Positions 8,339 through 16,494 are shown, counted from the stretch's first letter. The stretch: 64,000 nucleotides of DNA from JAWXBA01 sp048499805 (GCA_048499805.1 JASNZF010000003.1:1-64000), one strand, 5' to 3'. Translations and numbers: made by a program. The notes: a model not told the origin generated them from the sequence alone.

Positions 8339-9324
8339 TGGAGACACGCTACCTTGGCCTGACCCTGCCGCACCCGTTCATGGTGGGAGCGTCGCCGCTG
8401 GTGGACGACCTCGGCCTGGTGCGGGAGCTGGAGGATGTCGGCAGCGCCGCCATCGTGATGCATTCCCTGTACGAGGAGCAGCTGACCGGGGAGTCGATGG
8501 CGGCGCACCGGCAGCTGGACCAGCCGGCCGAGTCGTTCGCCGAGGCGACCAGCTACCTGCCGGAACTGCCGGACTTCGCGCTGGGTCCCGACGAGTACCT
8601 CGAGCAGATCTTCAAGATCCGCGCGGCGGTGGCCATCCCGGTCATCGGGTCGCTCAACGGGGTGACGCCGGGCGGATGGCTGGAGTACGCCCGGCTGATC
8701 GAGCAGGCGGGGGCCAGCGCGCTGGAGGTGAACCTGTATGGCGTCCCGACGGACCCGCTGACCATGGGGTGGGACATCGAGGAGCAGGCGGTCGAGGTGG
8801 TCCGCCTGGTGACCAGCTCCGTCGCGATTCCGGTGGCCGTCAAGCTCTCGCCGTTCTATTCGGCGCTGGCCCACCTCGCCACCCGCCTCGAGGCGGCGGG
8901 GGCCCAGGGGATGGTCCTGTTCAACCGCTTCTACCAGGCCGACATCGACACCGAGGCGCTGGACGTGCGTCCGGCGCTGGCACTGAGCCGTCCCGACGAG
9001 CTGTTGCTGCGGCTGCGGTGGCTGGCCATCCTCTCGGGACAGACCCCCGCCAGCCTCGCAGTGAGTGGCGGCATCCACAGCGGGCACGACGCTGTCAAGG
9101 CGGTCATGGCGGGGGCGGACGTGGTCCAGGTTGTCTCAGCGGTGCTGCGGCACGGTCCCAAGCGGCTGGCGGAGATCCGGCGGGAATTCGAAACCTGGGT
9201 GGAAGAACACGAGTACGCCGCGCTGGCGCAGCTCCGGGGGAGCATGAACCTGAAGCGATGCCCGGATCCCCGGGCGTTCGAGCGGGCCAGCTATTTGCGG
9301 GTGTTGCAGGGGTGGAGGGCGTGA
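8335..9324 (+). CDS. Dihydroorotate dehydrogenase-like flavoprotein
   Basis: A 329-residue TIM-barrel protein of the PyrD-like group. It opens with TRYLGLTLPHPFMVGASPLV and has AGASALEVNLYG near 125, IPVAVKLSPFYS near 165, ALAVSGGIHSG near 240 and a phosphate-binding GADVVQVVSAVL. These correspond to FMN-binding positions of DHODs. In several bacteria such a protein is encoded directly after nifJ and is annotated only as 'dihydroorotate dehydrogenase-like'; its substrate is uncertain. Start codon ATG at 8335 overlaps the nifJ stop. A second ATG at 8338 is also possible. The stop is followed by GAGAAGG-type and GAGGTGA heptads. Confidence 0.85.
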   Translation: MMETRYLGLTLPHPFMVGASPLVDDLGLVRELEDVGSAAIVMHSLYEEQLTGESMAAHRQLDQPAESFAEATSYLPELPDFALGPDEYLEQIFKIRAAVAIPVIGSLNGVTPGGWLEYARLIEQAGASALEVNLYGVPTDPLTMGWDIEEQAVEVVRLVTSSVAIPVAVKLSPFYSALAHLATRLEAAGAQGMVLFNRFYQADIDTEALDVRPALALSRPDELLLRLRWLAILSGQTPASLAVSGGIHSGHDAVKAVMAGADVVQVVSAVLRHGPKRLAEIRREFETWVEEHEYAALAQLRGSMNLKRCPDPRAFERASYLRVLQGWRA

Positions 9325-9408
9325 GGGGAGGGAGAAGGGAGAAGGTGGGGATGGGGGTGAGAGGTAAGAGGTGAGAGGTGAGAGGTGAGAGGTGAGAGGT
9401 GAGAGGAA
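9325..9408. repeat. Purine heptads after the DHOD-like gene
   Basis: After the stop come GAGAAGG-like units, then GAGGTAA and five GAGGTGA units (9361-9402), purine strand on the plus, coding strand. It forms the left arm of a foldback with the pyrimidine array at 9478-9540. Confidence 0.9.
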
Positions 9409-9477
9409 GAAGCTTGCCCGGCGCAGCCCTCTCGCGCTGGGCCGGCCCGAGGCAGCACGGCTCGCCCATCACGCCCC

Positions 9478-9540
9478 TTCCTCTTACCTCTCACCTCTTA
9501 CCTCTTACCTCTCACCTTCTACTTCTCGCTTCTCCCTTCC
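9478..9540. repeat. Pyrimidine heptads (purine on minus strand) before the SRPBCC stop
   Basis: CCTCTTA/CCTCTCA units, then CTTCTCGCTTCTCCC, which is GAGAAGC/G on the minus strand. The last of them lies inside the 3' end of the minus-strand gene at 9519. Purines are thus again on the coding strand. Confidence 0.9.
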
Positions 9541-10223
9541 AGTCTCGCCGCCATCGTCTCCAGCCGCCCGGCCCAGTACACCTTCCGCTCGGCGACCGCG
9601 TCCTTGTCGGGCAACCTGGTGTGGGTCACCTGCACCGAGGACTTGGCGTCTCCCTTGGCGGTGAACCAGCATTCCACGGAGGTGCCATCGGGCCAGGTGA
9701 TCCGCATCGACTTGTCCGGCTGGGCGGTGCGGAGGACCAGCTTCGGTTCGGGAAGCCACTGCTTGCGCCTGCGGCCGTCGTGCCATGCCTGGTAGAGGCG
9801 TGACACCGGCACCGCCACGGTCTTGCTCTTGCTTGCCTCGTAGCTCCCGCCACGGCGCTGGCCGATGTCGCGCAGCCCCTTGATCCGTTCGTAGCCCACC
9901 GTCACCGTCTGGCTCCACCACCCGCTGATCTTGTACTGGGTGTGGACGTGCTGGGCAATCTCCCGGTGTGCCCACTCATGGGCCTTCGCCTTGTCGAGGA
10001 CGTACACCCACTTGTCCCAGGCACAACCGGTTCTTGCCCTGAGGGCGGCATCGCTGATGCCGGTCAAGGTGGCGTAGTCGGGAGCGGCCAGCGGAGTCGC
10101 CGACTTGGTGGCGGCAGTGGCCTTGGGCTTCCTGAGGAGGTTGGCGCGCGCGGCGGTGTAGGACTCGCCGGTCTTTTGCATGCGGGCGCGGACGACGCGC
10201 TTGAGGTCCTTGTTGGCAACCAT
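9519..10223 (-). CDS. SRPBCC/AHSA1-like protein with RMQKTGE N-terminal helix domain
   Basis: A 234-residue cytoplasmic protein. Residues 1-30 (VANKDLKRVVRARMQKTGESYTAAR pattern, split here as KDLKRVVRARMQ and KTGESYTAARANLL) form a short helical module also found at the start of the protein at 36635. The C-terminal part (about 110-230) looks like a START/SRPBCC domain: VTVGYERIKGLRDIGQ, SRLYQAWHD, then a polar beta-sheet region with MRITWPDGTSVECWFTAKGD and a final helix. Such domains bind hydrophobic ligands. Start ATG at 10223 gives the module at the very N-terminus. The last residues (LEGRSEK) come from GAGAAGC/GAGAAGG heptads and the stop is TAG within the repeat. Role unknown. Confidence 0.7.
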   Translation of the reverse strand: MVANKDLKRVVRARMQKTGESYTAARANLLRKPKATAATKSATPLAAPDYATLTGISDAALRARTGCAWDKWVYVLDKAKAHEWAHREIAQHVHTQYKISGWWSQTVTVGYERIKGLRDIGQRRGGSYEASKSKTVAVPVSRLYQAWHDGRRRKQWLPEPKLVLRTAQPDKSMRITWPDGTSVECWFTAKGDAKSSVQVTHTRLPDKDAVAERKVYWAGRLETMAARLEGRSEK

Positions 10224-10558
10224 CGGAGGGGTCCCCTGGTCAGGCCACGGGCCACGCCCCCCAGCGGCCTGGCACCGTGACGGTGGCCAAGGAGTCTGGT
10301 ACCGATCCGGGAGTCTGCCCCCCTTTGCCTCGCCAGGGCCGCCGCTGGGGTGGGGCCGAAGAGGTTGGGCGCGGATCAGGCGCCATCTCCATTTTGGGAT
10401 TGAATCGGGGGAAGCGCAAGGTGCGAGCGCGAAGCGAGAAGGGGAGAGGAGAGAGCCGCACGGTTGGGTGGTCCCGCCGCCCTCCCCCTCTTCGAGCGCC
10501 CACTTCGATGGGCCCACTCCTTCTCCCTCCTCCCTTCTTGCTTCCTCCTTCTCCCTTC
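10224..10558. repeat. Spacer with degenerate purine and pyrimidine heptads
   Basis: A 335-base stretch without a gene. The middle is ordinary high-GC sequence. Around 10429-10455 there are GAGAAGG-like purines on the plus strand. At 10512-10558 there are CTTCTCCC-like units, purine on the minus strand, abutting the stop of the DUF4282 gene. The two can pair as a foldback. No promoter or RNA gene is evident. Confidence 0.6.
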
Positions 10559-10885
10559 TCACATCCCCCCGCGCGGAGGGGTCTTCTCGTTGATCTCCTT
10601 GAGGTAGTCCACCCCTCGAAAGACCACGATCAGCACCTCCATGATCACCCGGACGTACATCGCGACCAGCAGGAAGGCGAGGGCGGCGAGGGGGACGCCG
10701 ATCAGGAGCCCACCGATCTTGCCGAAGAAGCCGTCGGCAAAGCCGACGATGGTGAAGAGCACGCCGATGCCGCAGAGACCGGCCACGGCGAGGAAGAGGG
10801 CATACAGGATGCGCCAGAGCTTGGGCGCGATGAAGTGGGTGAAGGAGAGGTCGAACAGCGACGAGATGATGCCACGATCGTCCAT
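10559..10885 (-). CDS. DUF4282 domain membrane protein
   Basis: A 108-residue protein that matches the DUF4282 pattern: FDLSFTHFIAPKLWRILYAL, then a hydrophobic segment (about 28-48), a glycine-rich break, a second hydrophobic segment (about 58-80), and RVIMEVLIVVFRGVDYLKEI. Two membrane helices are predicted with a short cytoplasmic tail. The function of the family is unknown. The ATG at 10885 places the motif at the N-terminus. Its upstream region is the divergent gap with a hairpin element and heptads that it shares with the PPC gene at 11273. Confidence 0.85.
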   Translation of the reverse strand: MDDRGIISSLFDLSFTHFIAPKLWRILYALFLAVAGLCGIGVLFTIVGFADGFFGKIGGLLIGVPLAALAFLLVAMYVRVIMEVLIVVFRGVDYLKEINEKTPPRGGM

Positions 10886-10972
10886 GGGAACACTCCGGTG
10901 ACAGGGGAGGGGGAGCCCATCCTCGCCGGAGGATGCGTCCTCCCTGCCTTGCGCAATATTGCGCTGGGATCC

Positions 10973-11082
10973 GTCATGCCCCGTGTGAAGCGAGGGATCT
11001 TGTCCCGGGGGAACGGAGCCACGAGTGTCTCGCATGGCTCCGCTCCTTGCCACCCAAGATCCCTCGCTCCGCTCGGGATGAC
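10973..11082. repeat. Hairpin repeat element, copy 2 (minus orientation)
   Basis: Inverted repeat with the right arm 11056-11082 identical over 27 bases to the right arm of the copy at 12274-12300. The left arm (10973-11001) is more diverged. Flanking sequence 11083-11120 is the reverse complement, with mismatches, of 12165-12200, so this copy lies in opposite orientation to copy 3. The divergent gap 10886-11272 otherwise holds heptads and no identifiable promoter. Confidence 0.85.
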
Positions 11083-11139
11083 AGCTTGTGCTCGTACCGA
11101 CGCCACGCCCCGCGCCGTGCGCACCGTCACCCGCCACCC

Positions 11140-11222
11140 GACACCCCCAGCCCCCAGCCCCTAGTCCCCAGCCCCTAGTCCCCAGCCCCTGGCCCCTAGT
11201 CCCCAATGCCCAGTCCCCACTC
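11140..11222. repeat. CCCCTAG/CCCCCAG heptads upstream of the PPC gene
   Basis: CCCCCAG, CCCCTAG and CCCCAGC-type units, G-rich on the minus strand. This is the mirror image of the array downstream of the same gene (12074-12151). The site is a divergent gap, so it is one of the few arrays not next to a stop codon. Confidence 0.85.
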
Positions 11223-11272
11223 CCCGCTTCATTACATTCCAGCGTCCCCTCCACCCCTCCCCCGGAGCTCCC

Positions 11273-12040
11273 ATGTCTCGTCGTGCGCTGGCTGTCCTGG
11301 CCCTGCTGCTCGTTCCCTCCCTGCTGCCGGCCCAGGGGGCGCTCCCGATGGGCAATCCCGCGGCGGGGACCCTCGGGGATGGCGGCACGCCGACGCGGTA
11401 CCGGTTCACCGCCTCGGGGCCCGGGGTGCTGACGGTGGCGGTCGGCGGGACCGAGGACCTGATGCTGGCGGTGCTGGACGAGGACGGCCAGCCGGTGCCG
11501 GAGGGGAATGCCGATCGAGACCTCAACGGCAACATGGGCGCTGAGCTGATCTCGGTGGTGCTCTACTATGGCGGGACGTACTTCGTGGAAGTCCGGGGCA
11601 ACGGTCTGGAGACGGCGGCCCGGTTCGCGATCGGTGGTGGGTTCGTGGCGATGCCGGCCTTTGCCCGGGCGCCCGACCCGGATCGGCGGCCGAGCCAGGC
11701 GCGGGTGCTGGCGGTCGGGGCGGCGCACCAGGACGAGCTCAATCCGGGTGCCGGCGACCTCTGGGACTGGTACGCGGTGAAGGCCACCGAGGCGATGACG
11801 GTGGTGGTGGTCACCCGGATGGAGGAAGGCGTCGAGGGGGACCTGATACTCGAGGCCTACCTGGGGACCGACTACTCCGAGCCGACGACCCAGTCCGACC
11901 AGGACCTGCAGGGCCACACCGGGAACGAGTCGCTGACGATCGACGTCAAGGCCGGCGAAACGGTGTACATCAAGGTCAAGAGCCTGTCCGATTCAGGGGA
12001 TGCGGCGCCGTACCGGCTGTCGATCGGGAAGGTGCCCTGA
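11273..12040 (+). CDS. Secreted protein with two PPC-like beta domains
   Basis: A 255-residue exported protein with signal peptide MSRRALAVLALLLVPSLLPAQ. The mature part resembles two pre-peptidase C-terminal (PPC) type beta-sandwiches. The first has RYRFTASGPGVLTVAVGGTEDLMLAVLDEDG split over residues 42-75; the second has WDWYAVKATEAMTVVVVTRM near 165 and ends ETVYIKVKSLSDSGDAAPYRLSI. Such domains are found on extracellular enzymes and surface proteins, but no catalytic domain is present here. The gene is enclosed by mirror-image repeats: hairpin copy 2 and C-rich heptads before it, G-rich heptads and hairpin copy 3 after it. It may be a cassette that moved with its flanks. Confidence 0.8.
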   Translation: MSRRALAVLALLLVPSLLPAQGALPMGNPAAGTLGDGGTPTRYRFTASGPGVLTVAVGGTEDLMLAVLDEDGQPVPEGNADRDLNGNMGAELISVVLYYGGTYFVEVRGNGLETAARFAIGGGFVAMPAFARAPDPDRRPSQARVLAVGAAHQDELNPGAGDLWDWYAVKATEAMTVVVVTRMEEGVEGDLILEAYLGTDYSEPTTQSDQDLQGHTGNESLTIDVKAGETVYIKVKSLSDSGDAAPYRLSIGKVP

Positions 12041-12151
12041 CAGCGGGGCAGGGGGGCAGCGGGGCCGGGAATGGGGGCTAGGGGCTAGGGGCTAGGGGCT
12101 AGGGGCTAGGGGCTAGGGGCTAGGGGCTAGGGGCTAGGGGCTAGGGGCTAG
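12041..12151. repeat. Octads and 11 perfect GGGGCTA heptads after the PPC gene
   Basis: CAGCGGGG/CAGGGGGG octads start right after the TGA, then eleven uninterrupted GGGGCTA units (12074-12150), the longest perfect heptad array in the window. The G-rich strand is the coding strand. Perfect identity suggests recent expansion. Confidence 0.95.
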
Positions 12152-12200
12152 AATGTCGGGAAGGACGGCGCGAGGCGTAGCGTCGGTGCAAACGCAAGGT

Positions 12201-12300
12201 GTCATCCCGAGCGGAGCGAGGGATCTTCTCAGCGGGTACCGAACTCCGCGGGCGCGGATCGATCCCGGCAGGCAAGATCCCTCGCTCCGCTCGGGATGAC
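12201..12300. repeat. Hairpin repeat element, copy 3 with perfect 27-bp arms
   Basis: Left arm 12201-12227 starts GTCATCCCGAGCGGAGCGAG; right arm 12274-12300 is its exact reverse complement. The 46-base centre contains GCGGGTACCGAACTCCGCGG. Together with 12165-12200 it matches copy 2 in opposite orientation. The gap 12041-12369 contains only repeats. Confidence 0.95.
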
Positions 12301-12327
12301 ACTCCCTGGGCGTGTCGAGATCGTACC

Positions 12328-12364
12328 TTCCCCCTGCCCCCCTGCCCCCCTGCCCCCCTGCCCC
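12328..12364. repeat. CCCCCCTG octads abutting the S9 peptidase stop
   Basis: ACCTTC then CCCCCCTG units, G-rich on the minus strand, which is the coding strand of the gene ending at 12370. Confidence 0.85.
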
Positions 12365-12369
12365 ACCGA

Positions 12370-15093
12370 CTACGGCTTCGTTGCGACCCGCTTCCGCTCC
12401 GCCTCGTGATCTGACAGCAGCGTCCCCTGGGTGATCCATGCCGGCGCCGGGTCGCCCTTGAGGTAGTGGCCGAACCACTCGAGAATCCTGCGGTGGTAGT
12501 CGATCTGGTTGGCCTTCTTCTGGAACCCGTGGTCCTCCCCCTCGTACACCAGCAGCACCATGTTCTTCCCGGCGCGACGGGCATAGTTGTAGAACGTGGT
12601 GGCCTGGAAATACTCCACCGTGCCGTCCTTGTCGCCATGCGCCATCAGGAGCGGCGTCTCCATCTCGTTGACGCGGTCGATCGGCGAGTTGCGCAGGTGG
12701 GCCTCGCGGTCCTCCCAGAACGGCACCTCCATCCGCGCCTGGCCGGTCTCCCAGTGCGACGTCTCCGGTGCCCCGCCGTTCCAGTGGAACTGGCCCATGA
12801 CCGAGACGAAGTCGGTCAGCGCCGCCCCCGCCACCGAGGCCGCGAACATCCTGGTGCGGGTCGGCATGTAGGCGGCCTCGTACCCGCCCCACGAGTGGCC
12901 GATGTGCCCCACCCGGGCCGGGTCGATCAGCCCCTTTGCCGCCACCGCCGCGATCGCCGGCCGCACCGCCTCGATGGTGCTGACGCCCGGCTCCCGGGCC
13001 CGGAAGACGATGTCGGGCATCAGCACGAAGTACTCGTTCTGGGTCCACACCGTGTAGTTGTAGTACGACCGTTCGCTCGGCACCTGGTAGCTGTGCATGC
13101 CGCTGGTGAGGATCTCGTAGGTGTAGACGATCATCGGGTAGCGGCGCGAGGGGTCGTGGTTGGCCGGGTAGAGCAGCACCCCCTGCAGGGGGATCCCCGC
13201 CTCGCTGGTGAAGTCCACCAGCTCGGCGCGGGTCCAGGCGTAGTCGGCCTGGAACGGGTTGAGCCGGCTCACCTGCCGCGGGGCGGCGAGGTCGGGGTTG
13301 GTCACGAAGAGGTCCGGGGCGTCGTCGCGCGCCTGGGCGACATAGACCAGGACCGCGGCGCTGTCCGCCCGCGCCAGGCTGCCGATGCTGCGGGGCTCGT
13401 AGAGCAGCCGCTCGACCGGGCGGCCCGGCCGCATCCGGGCATACCCGCTCTCCTGGGTCCGCTCGCCCCGCAGCGAGAAGTACATCGGCGCGACGGGGTC
13501 GTAGGCGGTGGCCTGGCGGTCGAGCTGCACCGGGCGATGGATGATCCGTTCCTCGGCGCCACGGGTGAGGCGCTCGCCGCGCGACCCGTCGGCGGCGACC
13601 CGCCAGACATCGTAGCGGTCGTAGAGCAGCACCGCGGCATCGTCCTTCATCCAGCCGCCCTGGCCCCATGGCGGCAGCTGGTCGGTCGGGGTGTCGTAGC
13701 TGGTGTTGGTGAAGGTGGCGCCGAGGGTGGCGGTGATGTTTCGCTCGACGCCGGTGGCCAGCTCCTGGGTCCAGAAGTCCGTGCCGTCAAACCAGAGCAG
13801 GTAGCGGCCGGCGGCGCTTTCCCAGACCTGGCGGACCTTGTCGCGCGCCACCCGCCGCTGGCCGGTGGCCAGGTCGGTGACCCGGACCTCGGTGTAGGGG
13901 CGACCGAACATGGTGCCCCAGGCAAAGTTGGTGGCGCTGCGCTCAATGCCGAAGCGGCCGTTGCGGGTGATCGACGCGTTCTCCGACAGTTCGGTGCCCA
14001 CCTGCACGACCCGGTTGGTGGCCGGGGTCCACACGCTGAGCAGGGTGCGCCGAGCGTCAAAGGTGGTCCGCGACTTCTGGGTCGGGATCACCGCCACATC
14101 GGCGCTGTGCCAGATCTGCACCGTGGAGGCCTCCTCCGCCGGCGCCGCGCGAGCGGCGGTGTCGGCGGCCGGCTTGGGCACCACCGGCCGCAACCCGAAG
14201 ACCACCTGGGTGCCGTCGTCCGACCAGCGCGGGGCGGAGTGCTCGATCAGTTCCAGGGTGTCCGCCACGCCGGCCGCGGCCAGGTTGAGGTCCAGTCGGG
14301 TGGGGGTGCCATCCACGCCGCGCCAGACGAGCAGGTGATGGCGGGTTCCCGCGGCACCGGCCGCGGCCTCGGTGCGGAGTGCCACGAGGTCCAAGGCATC
14401 CTTGCGCCAGGCGAGGGCGCGATAGGTGGAGCTGGAGGCATCGAGCGAGCGCAGCTGCCCGGTCGCGGCGTTGTGCACCTGGATCCCGTTGCCGATGGTG
14501 GTGCCGGTGGCGATGGCCATCGCGAGCAGGGATCCGCGATCGCTCCAGCTGAACTCCCCGACGTTGCCGAAGTTCATGACGGTGCCGCTGGCCAGGTGCA
14601 CGACCCGCAGGTCCGCTCCCTTGCCGGAGGGGGCCTCGGGGGCGTAGCCGTGGAGTGCGAGGTACTGCCCGGTGGCATCGAAGGCATGGGCCCGGACCTG
14701 TTCGTGGGTGACGCGCCCACCGGTGACCAGGTTCAGGACGGCCACGCCGGTGCGGACCGGCTTGCGGTCCTTCTCCAGCCGAGCGCGCTCCTCCGGCGAG
14801 ACGCCAACGGTCCAGGCAAGCCAGCGGCTGTTGGCGGCGAACCGGGGTGCGGTTCCAAAGGCACCGACAATTGTGGTGTCGCGGTCGAGCGGCCGGATCC
14901 GGAGCTCGTTCTGTTCGTTGACCCGGTTGACCAGGTAGGCGAGCCAGCGGCCGTCGGGTGAGAGGGAGGTGCCGAAGCCGAGGGACTCGAACTGGCCGTA
15001 GTCGGCGGGGGTGAGGAGCGGTTTCTGCTGGGCCGCCACCGGGGTGGCGAGAACGAGCAGCAGGGACGGCAGCCAGCGGGCGAGTCGGGGCAT
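12370..15093 (-). CDS. Secreted S9 family (prolyl oligopeptidase-type) peptidase
   Basis: A 907-residue exported serine peptidase with signal peptide MPRLARWLPSLLLVLATPVAA. Residues about 30-600 form a beta-propeller of WD40-like repeats (SLSPDGRWLAYLVNR, ANSRWLAWTVGVS). The C-terminal alpha/beta hydrolase domain carries the nucleophile in GHSWGGYEAAY (Ser about 734), Asp in HGDKDGTVE (about 823) and His in GEDHGFQKK (about 855), the S9 triad order. It probably degrades peptides in the periplasm. The start at 15093 was chosen for the signal peptide; the frame upstream is translated octad repeat. The ending is next to CCCCCCTG octads. Confidence 0.93.
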   Translation of the reverse strand: MPRLARWLPSLLLVLATPVAAQQKPLLTPADYGQFESLGFGTSLSPDGRWLAYLVNRVNEQNELRIRPLDRDTTIVGAFGTAPRFAANSRWLAWTVGVSPEERARLEKDRKPVRTGVAVLNLVTGGRVTHEQVRAHAFDATGQYLALHGYAPEAPSGKGADLRVVHLASGTVMNFGNVGEFSWSDRGSLLAMAIATGTTIGNGIQVHNAATGQLRSLDASSSTYRALAWRKDALDLVALRTEAAAGAAGTRHHLLVWRGVDGTPTRLDLNLAAAGVADTLELIEHSAPRWSDDGTQVVFGLRPVVPKPAADTAARAAPAEEASTVQIWHSADVAVIPTQKSRTTFDARRTLLSVWTPATNRVVQVGTELSENASITRNGRFGIERSATNFAWGTMFGRPYTEVRVTDLATGQRRVARDKVRQVWESAAGRYLLWFDGTDFWTQELATGVERNITATLGATFTNTSYDTPTDQLPPWGQGGWMKDDAAVLLYDRYDVWRVAADGSRGERLTRGAEERIIHRPVQLDRQATAYDPVAPMYFSLRGERTQESGYARMRPGRPVERLLYEPRSIGSLARADSAAVLVYVAQARDDAPDLFVTNPDLAAPRQVSRLNPFQADYAWTRAELVDFTSEAGIPLQGVLLYPANHDPSRRYPMIVYTYEILTSGMHSYQVPSERSYYNYTVWTQNEYFVLMPDIVFRAREPGVSTIEAVRPAIAAVAAKGLIDPARVGHIGHSWGGYEAAYMPTRTRMFAASVAGAALTDFVSVMGQFHWNGGAPETSHWETGQARMEVPFWEDREAHLRNSPIDRVNEMETPLLMAHGDKDGTVEYFQATTFYNYARRAGKNMVLLVYEGEDHGFQKKANQIDYHRRILEWFGHYLKGDPAPAWITQGTLLSDHEAERKRVATKP

Positions 15094-15150
15094 GGTGGTC
15101 CGGTCCTTGGGATCAGGTCCTGGATGCGTGCGCGATGGAACCCAGAAGTT

Positions 15151-15201
15151 ACCTTCGGCCCCGCTGCCCCGCTGCCCCGCTGCCCCGCTGCCCCGCTGCC
15201 C
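15151..15201. repeat. CCCCGCTG octads with ACCTTCGG leader
   Basis: ACCTTCGG plus about five CCCCGCTG units in the divergent gap between the S9 peptidase and the DUF819 gene. Same arrangement and same leader as at 4626 and 16615. Confidence 0.9.
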
Positions 15202-15241
15202 ACCCCTATCGCATCCGCGGGTTCGGGCGCATCTTGGCCAG

Positions 15242-16492
15242 ATGCCCGAATCGACTCCGCTCATCAGCGGCGATGCCGCCGTCCTGGGGCTCCTGGCCCT
15301 GACGCTGGGACTGGTCTTCTGGACCAGCAACCATCCCCACCCCACGTTGCAGCGCTTCTACCGGGTGGTTCCGGCGCTGCTGCTCTGCTACTTCATCCCC
15401 TCGGTGTACAACACGCTGGGGATCATCGACGGGGAGGCGTCGCGGCTCTACTATGTGGCGTCGCGGTTCCTGCTGCCGGCCACCCTGGTCCTGCTGACGT
15501 TGAGCATCGACTTCAAGGCGATCATGCGGCTCGGCCCCAAGGCGCTGGTCATGTTTGCGACCGGGACCGTGGGGATCGTGATCGGCGGGCCGATTGCGGT
15601 GCTGCTCTTCAGCGTGATCAGCCCCGAGACCGTGGGCGGCCAGGGCCCCGAGGAGGTGTGGCGCGGCCTGGCCACGATTGCCGGCTCATGGATCGGCGGC
15701 AGCGCCAACCAGGCGGCGATGAAGGAGGTCTTCGGCGCGAGTGACGCCCTCTTCAGCACGATGATCGCGGTGGACGTGCTGGTGGCCAACGTCTGGATGG
15801 CGGTGCTGCTCTTCTTCGCCCCGCGGGCGCGCGGGATCGACGCCCGCCTAGGCGCCGACACCTCGGCCATCGACACGCTGCAGGAGCGGGTCACCGCCTT
15901 TCGCGAGCGGCACGCACGCATCCCCTCCCTCGCCGACCTGATGCTCATCCTGGCGGTGGGCTTCGGTGCGATGGGGCTGTCGCACTTCCTGGCCGACCCG
16001 ATCGCCGCGTGGATCGCCGCCACCGCCCCTGAGCTCGACCGGCTGAGCCTGACCAGCAGCTTCTTCTGGCTGGTGGTCTTCGCCACCACCGCTGGCCTGG
16101 CGCTGTCGTTCACCCGGGCCCGGGAACTGGAAGGGGCCGGTGCCTCGACGGTGGGCTCCGCGATGCTCTACATCCTGATCGCGACGATCGGGATGACGAT
16201 GGACATCTCGGCGGTGGTGCAGCGCCCGGCGCTGTTTGCGCTGGGGCTGGTGTGGATGCTGGTTCACGCCGGGCTGATGATCGTCGTCGGCCGGCTGATC
16301 AAGGCGCCGTTCTTCTTCATCGCGGTCGGGAGCCAGGCCAACGTGGGCGGGGCGGCGAGCGCGCCGGTGGTCGCCTCGGCGTTCCACCCCTCGCTGGCGC
16401 CGGTGGGGGTGCTGCTGGCGGTGCTGGGCTATGCGGTCGGGACGTACGGCGCCTGGGTGTCGGCGCAGCTGATGCGGGTGGTGAGTCCGTGA
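15242..16492 (+). CDS. DUF819 family membrane protein
   Basis: A 416-residue polytopic membrane protein matching the DUF819 (YjcL-like) family. Recognisable parts are the N-terminal segment LLALTLGLVFWTSNHP, the hallmark AGSWIGGSANQAAMKEVFGA near 140, and near the end GSQANVGGAASAPVVASAFHPSLAPVGVLLAV. About ten hydrophobic segments are present. The family resembles secondary transporters with two inverted halves; substrates are not established. ATG at 15242 follows the octad array and a short purine-poor leader, so the ribosome-binding site is weak. Its stop is followed by G-rich heptads. Confidence 0.88.
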   Translation: MPESTPLISGDAAVLGLLALTLGLVFWTSNHPHPTLQRFYRVVPALLLCYFIPSVYNTLGIIDGEASRLYYVASRFLLPATLVLLTLSIDFKAIMRLGPKALVMFATGTVGIVIGGPIAVLLFSVISPETVGGQGPEEVWRGLATIAGSWIGGSANQAAMKEVFGASDALFSTMIAVDVLVANVWMAVLLFFAPRARGIDARLGADTSAIDTLQERVTAFRERHARIPSLADLMLILAVGFGAMGLSHFLADPIAAWIAATAPELDRLSLTSSFFWLVVFATTAGLALSFTRARELEGAGASTVGSAMLYILIATIGMTMDISAVVQRPALFALGLVWMLVHAGLMIVVGRLIKAPFFFIAVGSQANVGGAASAPVVASAFHPSLAPVGVLLAVLGYAVGTYGAWVSAQLMRVVSP

Positions 16493-16494
16493 GA

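Noticed and set aside
9361..9516. CRISPR-like array from GAGGTGA repeats
   Set aside because: Units are 7 bp with no spacers and no cas genes are near; these are tandem heptads.
12466..14961. 831-codon frame opposite the S9 peptidase
   Set aside because: Low-complexity Arg/Gly/His-rich protein, no start signal; the S9 gene on the other strand has its complete triad.
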